Positions 53,138-62,338 of a DNA stretch of 64,000 bases are shown piece by piece; the first letter of the stretch is position 1, and the number at the start of each line of letters is the position of its first letter. The stretch comes from Flavivirga spongiicola (GTDB lineage: Bacteria > Bacteroidota > Bacteroidia > Flavobacteriales > Flavobacteriaceae). The notes beneath the pieces were generated by a model. That model saw nothing but the letters and a program-made list of their open reading frames with translations. It was not told the origin of the DNA and searched no databases. Position numbers and translations under genes: made by a program. The DNA lies in the NCBI RefSeq assembly GCF_030540825.1, contig NZ_JAUOEO010000001.1, forward strand, positions 3,175,001 through 3,239,000, read 5' to 3'.

Positions 53138-53683
53138 TTACAAAATTCTACGCGCTTCAACAAACGCTGATTTCCAATAGTTTTCAGAAAGTTTAGAAAC
53201 AATAACCCCTTTTCTGGTTGTTGCATGTATAAAAGAAATATCACCAGTTTTAGATTTTATAATCAAACCGACATGATTAATACGATGTCTCCTGTTTTTA
53301 CTAGTTTTAAAGAAAAGTAAATCGCCTTCTTGTGTTTTTTTTAGTGGAATTTTATGACCTTTTTTAGCCATATCTCTAGATATTCTGGGTAATATGACAT
53401 CATAGGCTCTAAAAGACTCAAAAACTAGCCCGGAACAATCCATTCCTGATTTTGTGGTACCTCCCCATTTGTAGCGAACCCCTTTAAATTGTTTCGAGTA
53501 GTCAACAATATTTTCAGCTTTAGATACTTTTTTTGAAGATTTAGCCTTGTAATTAGCTGTTTCTTTTTTGCTTTTTTTAGAGATGATTGTTGTAGAAGTT
53601 TGCTTTTTACTTCTAGCTCGCTTTGAGGATTTGCAGCTAGTGAAGCTTACAATTATCAAAAGAATAAAGATTGTTCTTTTCAT
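53138..53683 (-). CDS. NlpC/P60 (C40) peptidase lipoprotein
   Basis: The protein has 181 residues with lipobox SFTSC (Cys17), then a Lys/Ser-rich linker (18-60). The C40 domain has the nucleophile in GTTKSGMDCSGLVFESF, His in INHVGLIIKS and the third polar residue near SFIHATTRKG. It should cut the D-Glu-DAP or related bond of peptidoglycan stem peptides from the outer membrane or inner membrane surface. It lies 23 bases upstream of comEC on the same strand. Confidence 0.9.
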   Translation of the reverse strand: MKRTIFILLIIVSFTSCKSSKRARSKKQTSTTIISKKSKKETANYKAKSSKKVSKAENIVDYSKQFKGVRYKWGGTTKSGMDCSGLVFESFRAYDVILPRISRDMAKKGHKIPLKKTQEGDLLFFKTSKNRRHRINHVGLIIKSKTGDISFIHATTRKGVIVSKLSENYWKSAFVEARRIL

Positions 53684-53750
53684 GTATTTTAAAGTAGGTT
53701 TGGGTTACTAGTTGTAAATTTATAATAAAATTAGATACAAATGTTTTTCT

Positions 53751-53817
53751 TCGGGCTTTGTTTTTTGGTCTTCGGCCTTCCGTCTTTGATTTTCGTTCTC
53801 CCGTCTCCCGTCTTCAG
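53751..53817. repeat. Pyrimidine-rich tract
   Basis: The plus strand is almost purely C/T with short repeats of CGTCTTC/CCGTCTCCCGTC, and the minus strand is correspondingly G/A-rich. It sits between lpxB (ends 53837) and the C40 lipoprotein start. It is not coding; similar simple repeats occur in other flavobacteria. Confidence 0.45.
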
Positions 53818-53836
53818 GCCTAACAGTATAGCCGTC

Positions 53837-54949
53837 TTACACCTTTATCCCATCATAAATCAACTTAGCAGTTTTTTCACTGGCCCCCTTGCCGCCTAAA
53901 GTTTGTTCCAATTCATAATACTCTAAAAATAATTTGTGGCGAGTATCAGGATTTAAAATTTTGTCTAGTTCTTGCTTAAGTCTTTTTTTATTGAAATCAT
54001 TTTGAATAAGTTCAGTAATCACTTCTTTGTCCATGACTAAATTAACTAACGAAATAAACTTTAAAGTGATGATTCTTTTTGCTATTTGATAAGAAAGCGC
54101 ACTTCCTTTATAACAAACTACTTGAGGTACTTTAAACAAAGCCGTTTCTAAAGTTGCCGTTCCAGATGTAACCAACGCAGCAGTTGAAAGACTTAACAAA
54201 TCATATGTTTTATTGGAAATGAATTTAACATCGTATGATTTTATAAAAGTTTCATAAAAGCTATAGTCTTGACTTGGTGCTCCAGCAATTACAAACTGAT
54301 AATTTGGATAAAGGTCAACCAGGCTTAACATAACTGAAAGCATTTTTATTATTTCTTGTTTTCGGCTTCCTGGTAATAATGCAATAATTGGTTTGTCTCC
54401 CAAGTTATGAGCTTCTCTAAATGTAAATTCATCAATCTGCTCACGATCTGTAATAGCATCAATTAATGGATGTCCAACAAACGTGGCATCATAATCATAC
54501 TTTTTGTAAAAAGGTTTTACAAAAGGTAGAATAACATACATAGCGTCAATATCACGTTTAATAGCCTTTACTCTACCAGCTCTTGATGCCCAAACTTGAG
54601 GGGAAACATAATAATTAGTTCTAAAATGGTGTTGTTTTGCCCATTTGGCTATGCGTAAATTAAAACCGGAGTTATCAATAAAAACAACAACATCAGGATT
54701 AAAGGTTTTAATATCGCTTTTACAAAACGAAATAAGTTTAAAAATTTTAAAGAGGTTCATGATAACTTCGGTAAAACCCATGAACGCACGTTCTTTATAG
54801 TGTTTTACTAAAGTACCACCGGCGGCTTGCATAAGATCACCACCCCAAAACCTAATGTCGGCGTTAACATCTTCTTTTAGTAAAGCTTTTATTAGGTTAG
54901 AACCATGTAAATCACCTGAAGCTTCTCCTGCTAAAATGTAATATTTCAT
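53837..54949 (-). CDS. lpxB: Lipid-A-disaccharide synthase
   Basis: The protein has 370 residues. LpxB signatures: YYILAGEASGDLHGSNLIKA at the N-terminus, SPQVWASRAGRVKAIKRDID in the middle and LLPGSRKQEIIKMLSVML, then SGTATLETALFKVPQVVCYK. It joins UDP-diacylglucosamine and lipid X to make the lipid A disaccharide at the inner membrane. Length is normal. It is separated from surE and its partner by a palindromic element. Confidence 0.95.
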   Translation of the reverse strand: MKYYILAGEASGDLHGSNLIKALLKEDVNADIRFWGGDLMQAAGGTLVKHYKERAFMGFTEVIMNLFKIFKLISFCKSDIKTFNPDVVVFIDNSGFNLRIAKWAKQHHFRTNYYVSPQVWASRAGRVKAIKRDIDAMYVILPFVKPFYKKYDYDATFVGHPLIDAITDREQIDEFTFREAHNLGDKPIIALLPGSRKQEIIKMLSVMLSLVDLYPNYQFVIAGAPSQDYSFYETFIKSYDVKFISNKTYDLLSLSTAALVTSGTATLETALFKVPQVVCYKGSALSYQIAKRIITLKFISLVNLVMDKEVITELIQNDFNKKRLKQELDKILNPDTRHKLFLEYYELEQTLGGKGASEKTAKLIYDGIKV

Positions 54950-54961
54950 TTTTTTATTGTA

Positions 54962-55022
54962 AGGTCGAGCGCAGTCGAGACCTTTCTCTTAAATATACCT
55001 CTCGACTGCACTCGAGGTGACA
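54962..55022. repeat. Pair of inverted CAGTCGA-type repeats
   Basis: AGGTCGAGCGCAGTCGAGAC (54962) and the inverted copy CTCTCGACTGCACTCGAGGT (to 55022) are the same family as the copy at 41848. Together they form a hairpin just upstream of lpxB. Confidence 0.65.
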
Positions 55023-55029
55023 AAATGTC

Positions 55030-55187
55030 GAACTCATTTAAAGTTTATGAATTATAGCGAAAATTAGTCATTTTTATATAGATTAAAGACTTTTTTAATT
55101 GCATAGCATCGCTACGGAATTAAAAAAGTCAAAATAATAGGTGAAAAGGGCCATTTTTTAGCCAATTGAAAAACTTTAAATGAGTTC
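55030..55187. repeat. Palindromic element, copy 3, with perfect 17-base ends
   Basis: GAACTCATTTAAAGTTT (55030-55046) and AAACTTTAAATGAGTTC (55171-55187) are perfect inverted repeats. Inner arms GACTTTTTTAATT (55088-55100) and AATTAAAAAAGTC (55118-55130) are also perfect. The core GCATAGCATCGCTACGG (55101-55117) matches the cores at 33476 and 39433. Total length is 158 bases. Confidence 0.75.
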
Positions 55188-55191
55188 TTTA

Positions 55192-55476
55192 TTAAAAAAG
55201 TTTAAATACGAATGTGAAAACAGCAATAAAAACAGTAATCAATAAAACACCTCTGGCTCTATAATCTTGTTTTTTTCTTATAAAAATAAAGAAAGCTATT
55301 AAATTTAAAATAGCACCTAAGCTTATTAGTTTTCCTAAAAAGCCTTCATTTGCAGCCGCCTGAATAACTGTTACAAAATCATCTCCATTTCCTAAAAGAG
55401 TTGCCGAAAAAAATAAGCCAATAGCATTAGCTATTAAGCCCACAAATATTCCAATAAAAATATCTTTTTTAATCAT
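55192..55476 (-). CDS. Small membrane protein encoded after surE
   Basis: The protein has 94 residues with three hydrophobic segments (about 5-27, 45-66 and 75-92). No catalytic motif. It overlaps surE by eight bases, so it is translated with it. Similar small membrane proteins follow surE in other flavobacteria. Function is unknown. Confidence 0.75.
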   Translation of the reverse strand: MIKKDIFIGIFVGLIANAIGLFFSATLLGNGDDFVTVIQAAANEGFLGKLISLGAILNLIAFFIFIRKKQDYRARGVLLITVFIAVFTFVFKLF

Positions 55477-56245
55477 TTAAATTCCATGTATTTAAATTTT
55501 TAATAAATTTATGTGCTGTTAAATCAAATTGTACGGGTACTAGAGAAACATAACCTTGTTCTAAAGCCCACTCATCTGTATCTTCACCTCCATCTAAATT
55601 AACAAATTTCCCAGAAAGCCAATAGTAGTCTTTTCCTTGTGGGTTTTTACGTTTGTCAAATTCTTCTACCCAATTTGCTTTTGCCTGTCTACAGATTTTA
55701 ATACCTTTTATGGCATTTTTTAAAATATTAGGGATATTGACATTTAGTACAATACCGTTTGGTAAACTATTATTTAAAATCTGTTCGGTAATCGTTTTTA
55801 CATAATCTTTCGATGCCTCAAAATTAGCATTCCAAGTATAATCAAGTAAAGAAAAACCAACTGCAGGAATACCTTCAATACCAGCTTCAATGGCAGCACT
55901 CATAGTGCCAGAATAAATAACATTTATAGACGAATTAGAGCCGTGATTAATACCAGAAACACAAAGGTCTGGTTTTCGATCTAACAATTCTCTAATAGCA
56001 AGCTTTACACAATCAGCAGGTGTTCCAGAACAACTGTATTCAATTTGTGGACCATCGTCCATATAAACGCGCTCAGCATAAAGTGTCGAGTCTAAAGTGA
56101 TAGCATGTCCCATACCACTTTGAGGACTGTCAGGAGCAACAACCACAACCTCGCCAATGGCATTCATGATAGAAATTAATGCTCTAATTCCGGGCGCATT
56201 TATGCCGTCGTCGTTTGTAACTAGTATAAGAGGTCTTTCTGTCAT
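55469..56245 (-). CDS. surE: 5'/3'-nucleotidase SurE
   Basis: The protein has 258 residues. SurE metal-site motifs: LVTNDDGINAPGIRAL at the N-terminus (two Asp), DSPQSGMGHAIT, SGINHGSNSSINVIYSGTMS and EAGIEGIPAVGFSL. It removes phosphate from nucleoside 5'- or 3'-monophosphates and is linked to stationary-phase survival. Length is typical. It is the first gene of a minus-strand pair and is divergent from the tail-specific protease. Confidence 0.95.
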   Translation of the reverse strand: MTERPLILVTNDDGINAPGIRALISIMNAIGEVVVVAPDSPQSGMGHAITLDSTLYAERVYMDDGPQIEYSCSGTPADCVKLAIRELLDRKPDLCVSGINHGSNSSINVIYSGTMSAAIEAGIEGIPAVGFSLLDYTWNANFEASKDYVKTITEQILNNSLPNGIVLNVNIPNILKNAIKGIKICRQAKANWVEEFDKRKNPQGKDYYWLSGKFVNLDGGEDTDEWALEQGYVSLVPVQFDLTAHKFIKNLNTWNLND

Positions 56246-56408
56246 TTAATGCTTTTATGGCATCGCTAAAATACATAATTTCACCAGTAAACTGTTAATT
56301 TCTTTAGTTTAACGAAAAATTAGTGTCATTTCTACATAATGGCATAGTTTTTTCTTTATTTTAGTGAAAATATATTTTGCTTTTAATGAAGTAATTAAAC
56401 AATGATAG

Positions 56409-58559
56409 ATGAAAAAAAATATGAAAAGGAACTATAAAATTTTGTCGCTTTTATTATTATTAGCTTTTGGATCATGCAGTTTTACCACGAAAAAATTCAG
56501 TAACCCAGATAAAGATAAATTACTAATTCAAATTATAACATTTGTTTTAGAGCAGGGTCACTTTGATCCTATAGCTATGAATGACGAATTTTCTGCCGAA
56601 TTGTTTTCAGATTATATAGAAATTCTAGATCCGGTAAAACGTTATTTCTATGAATCTGATTATAGGGATTTTGAAAAGTATAAATATTTTCTTGATAATC
56701 AACTTAAAGCTACAGAGATTACATTCTTTAATGTCGTAAACGAACGCATGCTAAAGCGTATAGAAGAAGCAAAGGGAATTTATAAAGAAGTTTTATCAGA
56801 GCCTTTTGATTATTCAATAGATGAAGTATTTGACACAGATTATGATAATAGTTCGTTTGCAAAAAATAAAAAAGAAATGAAGGAGCGTTGGAGGAAACAA
56901 CTTAAGTTCTCAACGCTTTCTAATTACGACGATTTAATTACACAAGAAAAATTAGCAAAAGAAAAAGATGGATCTTATGTCATGAAGACGGAAAGCCAAA
57001 TTGAAAAAGAAGCTCGTGAAGCCACTTTAAAATCTATCGATATCTATTTTAATGATAATGTTGAAGATTTACAACGTGAAGATTGGTTCGCTATTTATGT
57101 TAATACCATTGTAGAAGAGTTCGATCCACACACCTATTATTTGGCACCTAGAGGTAAAGAAGATTTTGACCAACGTATGTCCGGTAAACTAGAAGGTATC
57201 GGAGCCAGGTTGCAAAAAAGGATGGATTACATAAAAATAGTAGGGCTTATTTCTGGAGGTCCGGCTTGGAGAAGTAATGAACTTGAAGTTGAAGATGTTA
57301 TTTTAAAAGTAAAGCAGGAAGATGAAGAATTTCCTGTGAATATTGTAGGTATGCGTATAAACGATGCCATAAAATATATAAAAGGTCCAAAAGGAACTAA
57401 AGTGACATTAACTGTGAAAAAAGTAGACGGAAGTGTTAAGGATATTGTAATCACAAGAGATGTTGTAGAATTAGTTGAAACTTTTGCTAAATCTTCAATA
57501 GTAAACAAAGGCAACAAAAAATTTGGAGTGATTAATTTACCTGCTTTTTATGTAGATTTTAAAGATTATAAAAATATAAATGCTGCCAAAGATGTAAAAA
57601 ATGAAATCGAACGTTTAAAATCTGAAGGAATGGAAGGTTTAGTTTTAGATTTACGTAACAATGGAGGTGGTTCATTGCCAGCGGTTGTAGATATGGCCGG
57701 TTTATTTATAAAAGAAGGTCCTGTGGTGCAAGTGCGTTCTACTGGTGAAGCTAAAGAGGTTTTAAAAGATATGGACAAGTCTATTACTTGGGATGGTCCT
57801 CTGGTTATTTTGGTTAATGAAATATCAGCATCTGCTTCCGAAATTATGGCTGCTGCCATGCAAGATTATAAGCGTGCTATCATTATAGGAAGTAAACAAA
57901 CCTATGGAAAAGGAACCGTTCAAAATGTTATTAACTTAAATAACATGCTTAGAAATAATACTAGTGGAGATTTAGGAGCCTTAGCTTTAACAACCCAAAA
58001 ATATTATAGAATTAATGGAGGTTCAGTGCAACTTGAAGGCGTTAAAAGTGATGTAAAAGTACCGGGGCGTTTTAGTTTTATTGATGTTGGTGAAAAAGAT
58101 AAAGAAAACCCACTGCCATGGGATGAAATTGATGCTGCGGAATATACGCCTTGGGAATATTATTTTGATTACAATGAAACTGTAAAAAGGAGTAAAGAGC
58201 GTATGGTAAATAATGAACAATTAAAGCTTATTGAGGAAAATGCTAAATGGGTAAAGACTAAAATTGATGATAGAATTTTTTCATTAAATTATAAAACATA
58301 TAGAGCGCAGTTAGATCTAAATGAAGAAGAGGCTAAAAAATTTGATGCCATAGCCGAGTACCAAACAAATTTAACTTTCCAATCTCATAGTTATGAGAAA
58401 TCACTTTTTAAAGATGATACAACAGACTTGAAAGAAAAGCGCGTACGTTGGCACAAGAGTTTGAGTCAGGATGTTTATATTGAAGAAGCGCTTAATGTGT
58501 TAGAAGATTTAAAAATGTCGTACCCTATTAAAAAAGTAGCGTCTACAGTAAGAAAATAA
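56409..58559 (+). CDS. Tail-specific carboxy-terminal processing protease (Prc/CtpA)
   Basis: The protein has 716 residues with a lipoprotein signal (LLLLAFGSC). N-terminal helical region (to about 240), PDZ domain (about 255-345, VEDVILKVKQEDEEFPVNIV) and S41 protease domain with Ser near 475 in VNEISASASEI and Lys near 500 in QTYGKGTVQNV, the catalytic dyad. A C-terminal extension (about 570-716) is usual for Prc-type enzymes. It trims the C-termini of periplasmic proteins and peptidoglycan hydrolases. The ABC permease gene starts eight bases after the stop. Confidence 0.95.
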   Translation: MKKNMKRNYKILSLLLLLAFGSCSFTTKKFSNPDKDKLLIQIITFVLEQGHFDPIAMNDEFSAELFSDYIEILDPVKRYFYESDYRDFEKYKYFLDNQLKATEITFFNVVNERMLKRIEEAKGIYKEVLSEPFDYSIDEVFDTDYDNSSFAKNKKEMKERWRKQLKFSTLSNYDDLITQEKLAKEKDGSYVMKTESQIEKEAREATLKSIDIYFNDNVEDLQREDWFAIYVNTIVEEFDPHTYYLAPRGKEDFDQRMSGKLEGIGARLQKRMDYIKIVGLISGGPAWRSNELEVEDVILKVKQEDEEFPVNIVGMRINDAIKYIKGPKGTKVTLTVKKVDGSVKDIVITRDVVELVETFAKSSIVNKGNKKFGVINLPAFYVDFKDYKNINAAKDVKNEIERLKSEGMEGLVLDLRNNGGGSLPAVVDMAGLFIKEGPVVQVRSTGEAKEVLKDMDKSITWDGPLVILVNEISASASEIMAAAMQDYKRAIIIGSKQTYGKGTVQNVINLNNMLRNNTSGDLGALALTTQKYYRINGGSVQLEGVKSDVKVPGRFSFIDVGEKDKENPLPWDEIDAAEYTPWEYYFDYNETVKRSKERMVNNEQLKLIEENAKWVKTKIDDRIFSLNYKTYRAQLDLNEEEAKKFDAIAEYQTNLTFQSHSYEKSLFKDDTTDLKEKRVRWHKSLSQDVYIEEALNVLEDLKMSYPIKKVASTVRK

Positions 58560-58567
58560 GTTTATTT

Positions 58568-59662
58568 ATGAGTCATAAATCAAGCTCATTAAAACAATTA
58601 GCGCTCCAAAAGTTTAAAAAGAACTTTTGGGGCGTTTTTAGTTTTTGCTTTATTGTATTTGTTGGTTTGGTATCTGTATTTGCTTATGTTTTTGCACCCG
58701 ATGATTCGCAGTTTGCTAACCAAATGCACTTATCAATCCACTCTAAAAAGCCCGGTTTTAAAGTTGAAATGTTGACGATTCCGTCTCAATTAGAAACCAA
58801 TCAAAGTTGGGCAAATAAAATTTTCTTTGGAAAGAAAAATACCGATACCGAGATTCCCATTTCAGAATATTCAATTAAAGAAGGTTTGCTGATGTACAAA
58901 GAATATGCCTCTGATGGATTAGAAGGGGTTGAAAAAACAATTTCATTAAATGCCTTTCCGAATAATAAAGTGGATCATTATATAAAAGAAAAATCCTTTC
59001 TTTTTGGTACAGATAAATATGGAAGAGATTTATTAAGTCGTGTATTGGTAGGTGCTAGAATATCTTTTTTTATAGGGTTTGTAGCGGTTTTTATTTCGCT
59101 GCTCATAGGTGTTTTTATGGGGAGTATAGCGGGTTATTTTGGAGGAAAAGTAGATGCGGTTATTATGTGGATTATTAACGTCACATGGTCTATTCCAACT
59201 TTACTGCTCGTTATTGCTATTACCTTAGCTTTAGGAAAAGGTTTTTGGCAAGTATTCATAGCAGTTGGACTTACCATGTGGGTCGAGGTGGCTAGAATTG
59301 TACGCGGACAAATAATTAGTGCTAAAGAAATGCAATATGTAACAGCTGCAAGAGCTTTGGGGTTTAATGATTTTAGAATTATTACCAAGCACATTTTACC
59401 CAATATTATGGCACCGGTTATTGTTATTTCGGCAGCTAATTTTGCAGGTGCTATTTTAATAGAAAGCGGACTTAGTTTTTTAGGTATTGGAGCGCAACCG
59501 CCTATGGCAAGTTGGGGAGCCATGATTAAAGACCACTACAATTATATTATACTGGGTAAGCCTTATTTGGCCATTATACCGGGGCTTTGTATTATGAGTT
59601 TGGTTATGGCGTTTATGCTTATTGGTAATGCGCTTAGGGATGCTTTGGATGTTAAAGGGTAA
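58568..59662 (+). CDS. OppC/DppC-type ABC transporter permease
   Basis: The protein has 364 residues. An N-terminal OppC_N helix (about 23-45), a long periplasmic insertion (about 46-145, charged) and five membrane helices with the EAA loop ARALGFNDFRIITKHILPNI. GTDKYGRDLLSRVLVGARIS and MASWGAMIKDHYNY are family landmarks. No ATPase, binding protein or OppB partner is nearby, so the rest of this oligopeptide-type transporter is encoded elsewhere. Co-transcription with the tail-specific protease is likely. Confidence 0.9.
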   Translation: MSHKSSSLKQLALQKFKKNFWGVFSFCFIVFVGLVSVFAYVFAPDDSQFANQMHLSIHSKKPGFKVEMLTIPSQLETNQSWANKIFFGKKNTDTEIPISEYSIKEGLLMYKEYASDGLEGVEKTISLNAFPNNKVDHYIKEKSFLFGTDKYGRDLLSRVLVGARISFFIGFVAVFISLLIGVFMGSIAGYFGGKVDAVIMWIINVTWSIPTLLLVIAITLALGKGFWQVFIAVGLTMWVEVARIVRGQIISAKEMQYVTAARALGFNDFRIITKHILPNIMAPVIVISAANFAGAILIESGLSFLGIGAQPPMASWGAMIKDHYNYIILGKPYLAIIPGLCIMSLVMAFMLIGNALRDALDVKG

Positions 59663-59856
59663 TACAATAATTGTTGTTGTTCATGCAAAATATTTGAAAA
59701 AGCTAAAATCCAAAGGTAGTTACGCATCTAGTTTTTGTGCTTTTTAAGAAGTTGTATCTATTACTTTGTAAATGAGTTTATATAATACAGGGTAATGATA
59801 AACGACTATTATGCGTCTTTAATCTGTAAAAGAACGTAAGGTTTATTTAATAAAAA

Positions 59857-60453
59857 TTAAAGCTCTTTAATTTTTATATTTTTCCAACTTAGTTTAACAT
59901 TTCCACCACTATGAATTTGTAAAGCTATGCCCCCTTCTCCTTTACCTATTTTTTCATCATCTAGAGAAATCATTTTTGTGCCATTAAGCCACGAAGTTAA
60001 TTTTGAGCCTTTGACTATAATTTTCATTGTATTCCATTCGCCTTCTTTAAGTACGTTTTCTTTTTCGGCTTCAGGTTTTATTAACCATCCGCGCCCATAA
60101 GATTCGTATACGCCGCCAGTGTGCTTTCCTTTTGGAGCTACTTCTACCTGCCAACCTTTTATTTTTGTGCCATTAAGGGTCGATCTAATAAAGACACCGC
60201 TATTGCCGTTACTCCATTGTTTAAATTCTAAGGTTAAAATAAAGTCTTTATAATGCTTTTTTGTGCCTAAATAGCCATAAGCTTTATCTTTTCCGCTTTC
60301 ACACACCAAATCACCATTTTCAACATACCATTTTTCTGTGCCATAAACTTTCCATCCGTCTAAATTTTTTCCATTAAATAATGAAGTGTTTTGAGCATGA
60401 GAATTAACTGTTACTATAAAGCCAATTACAGCTATAATTAATTTTTTTTTCAT
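59857..60453 (-). CDS. Exported DUF1080 (3-keto-disaccharide hydrolase-like) protein
   Basis: The start is taken at ATG 60453 (MKKKLIIAVIGF), giving a proper signal peptide ending NSHAQ; a longer frame begins at 60489. The protein has 198 residues. DUF1080 beta-sandwich pattern: LFNGKNLDGWKVYGTEKWYV, DFILTLEFKQWSNGNSGVFI, GGVYESYGRGWLIKPEAEKE and ALQIHSGGNVKLSWKNIKIK. Members act on 3-keto-sugars or bind glycans in the periplasm. It stands alone between unrelated genes. Confidence 0.9.
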   Translation of the reverse strand: MKKKLIIAVIGFIVTVNSHAQNTSLFNGKNLDGWKVYGTEKWYVENGDLVCESGKDKAYGYLGTKKHYKDFILTLEFKQWSNGNSGVFIRSTLNGTKIKGWQVEVAPKGKHTGGVYESYGRGWLIKPEAEKENVLKEGEWNTMKIIVKGSKLTSWLNGTKMISLDDEKIGKGEGGIALQIHSGGNVKLSWKNIKIKEL

Positions 60454-60559
60454 GAGACTTACTCTTTTAATAATATTTAAATATTGCAATAATGTTGTTT
60501 AGCTTAAAAGCTCAGGGGAAGTTATTAATTTTTTTGATAAAGGTGTGTGAAGAATAACT

Positions 60560-61165
60560 TTAATTTAAATCCATGTTTATGTTTAATTCATGGATGTATT
60601 CTAAAATGTCTTTTTTGCCAATGCTTTTCGATGAAGAGGTAATAAAATAATTAGGCATGTCTTCCCAGGTTTCTAAAAGAATAGCTTTATAGGCTTCTAC
60701 ATGATTATCGATCGCTTTTGGTTTTAGCTTATCTGCTTTAGTAAAAATAATAGAAAACGGGATGCCGTTTTCTCCCAGCCACTGCATAAATTCGAGATCT
60801 ATAGGCTGAGGATTATGTCTAATATCCACTAAAACAAAAGCAGTAACAAGTTGCTCTCTCAAACCAAAATACTGCGTTATAAATTTTTGAAATATTTTTT
60901 TAGAACTTTTAGAGACACGTGCATATCCATAGCCCGGTAAATCTACCAAATGCCAGTTTTTATTAATTAAAAAGTGGTTTATTAGTTGTGTTTTTCCGGG
61001 TCTGCCAGACGTTTTTGCTAAACTTTTTCGACTGGTTAACATATTAATAAGCGATGATTTACCAACATTACTTCTACCTATAAAGGCATATTCCGGTAGC
61101 ATGCTTTTAGGACATTTAGCAACATCAGAATTACTCATTATAAATTCGGCAGATTTAATCTTCAT
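60560..61165 (-). CDS. engB: Ribosome-biogenesis GTPase EngB/YsxC
   Basis: The protein has 201 residues. GTPase motifs in order: GRSNVGKSSLINML (G1), the switch threonine region TSGRPGKTQLINH, DLPGYG (G3), TKADK (G4) and TSSSKS (G5). EngB acts in assembly of the large ribosomal subunit. Length is normal. It is followed downstream by the DUF1080 gene on the same strand but with 106 bases between, so co-transcription is uncertain. Confidence 0.95.
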   Translation of the reverse strand: MKIKSAEFIMSNSDVAKCPKSMLPEYAFIGRSNVGKSSLINMLTSRKSLAKTSGRPGKTQLINHFLINKNWHLVDLPGYGYARVSKSSKKIFQKFITQYFGLREQLVTAFVLVDIRHNPQPIDLEFMQWLGENGIPFSIIFTKADKLKPKAIDNHVEAYKAILLETWEDMPNYFITSSSKSIGKKDILEYIHELNINMDLN

Positions 61166-61279
61166 ATTTATATTCCCTAGAAGTCGGGAATCTTATTAAT
61201 TGAACTTCGTATTTCGGGTTTCTATTTTACCTCTTTCTTTGGAGGAGCGAAACTGACTTTTTTAGTTTCGGGTAAGGCT

Positions 61280-62044
61280 TTAAAAACCTTTTTTGTTTAG
61301 CCACTCGTCAAGGATGGTATTGAATTCATCAGGATGTTCCATCATAGCGGCATGTCCACACTTATCTATCCAAAATAGATCAGAATCTGGTAGCAATTCG
61401 TTAAATTCTTCAGCAACTTCCGGAGGTGTTACAGTATCATTCTTGCCCCAAATAATACAGGTTGGTATTTTCATATTGGGTAAGTCTTTAGCCATATTGT
61501 GCCTTATGGCACTCTTTGCAATGGCCAGTGTTTTTATAAGTTTATTACGATCGTTTACAGTTTCGTAAACCTCATCAACAATTTCTTTAGTAGCTACTTC
61601 AGGGTCATAAAAAACATCTTGCGCCTTCTTTTTAATAACTTCATAATCACTTCGTTTCGTGTAGCCACCGCCCATAGCGCTTTCGTAAAGTCCCGAACTT
61701 CCAGTAATAATAAGAGCTTTTACTTTTTCAGGATAAAGTTTAGTATGGTATAAGCCTATGTGGCCACCAAGGGAATTTCCTAGTAAAATGACTTCATTAA
61801 ACCCTTTAAATTCGATAAAATCATGTAGATACTTAGCAAAGCTTTTTACATTGGTTTTTAGCAAAGACATGGTGTATACGGGTAATTCCGGAATAATGAT
61901 TTTATAGCCTTTTGTGCTAAAAAAATCTGAGACAGCATTGAAATTACTTAGCCCCCCCATAAGGCCGTGTAACACCACAATTGGTGTGCCTTCTCCAGCT
62001 TCAATATAGCTGTATTCTTTTTCCTTTTTTAAACGATACATCAT
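61280..62044 (-). CDS. Alpha/beta-hydrolase
   Basis: The protein has 254 residues. Oxyanion-hole segment VVLHGLMGGLSNF, nucleophile elbow LLGNSLGGHIGLY, acid in IWGKNDTVTPPEVAEEF and His in DKCGHAAMMEHPDEF complete the catalytic triad of a cytoplasmic alpha/beta-hydrolase. There is no signal peptide. Substrate is not predictable; esterase-like or C-C hydrolase activity is possible. Orthologues lie beside mraZ and engB in many flavobacteria, as here. Confidence 0.9.
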   Translation of the reverse strand: MMYRLKKEKEYSYIEAGEGTPIVVLHGLMGGLSNFNAVSDFFSTKGYKIIIPELPVYTMSLLKTNVKSFAKYLHDFIEFKGFNEVILLGNSLGGHIGLYHTKLYPEKVKALIITGSSGLYESAMGGGYTKRSDYEVIKKKAQDVFYDPEVATKEIVDEVYETVNDRNKLIKTLAIAKSAIRHNMAKDLPNMKIPTCIIWGKNDTVTPPEVAEEFNELLPDSDLFWIDKCGHAAMMEHPDEFNTILDEWLNKKGF

Positions 62045-62261
62045 TGTTTGTTGGTCACTGCATTAAAAACAAATATAGTTAATTCATTCATATTTTAACT
62101 ATATAAATTATTTGATAAAAATAATACTTTCTGTAAAGGAGTGTTGATAAAATATATGTTATTAAATTTTTGTCTTTAACATCTTGATAGTAAGTGTTAA
62201 GTGTTTTTTTTTAAGCAAAAACCGTGTTTAATCTTCATTTAATCGAAAATTTATTAACAAA

Positions 62262-62287
62262 GTGGTATAAAGTGGTAAAATGTGGTA
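62262..62287 (+). promoter_or_regulatory. MraZ operator: three GTGGTA repeats
   Basis: GTGGTA occurs at 62262, 62272 and 62282, exactly one helical turn apart, 52 bases before the mraZ start. MraZ proteins bind short direct repeats ahead of their own operon (TGGGN in enterobacteria). This is the expected autoregulatory site. The remainder of the 294-base gap is AT-rich promoter DNA. Confidence 0.7.
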
Positions 62288-62338
62288 TATTTTTCAATAT
62301 ATTTGAAAATCAAACGTTAAAATTTCAACAAAACCGTT

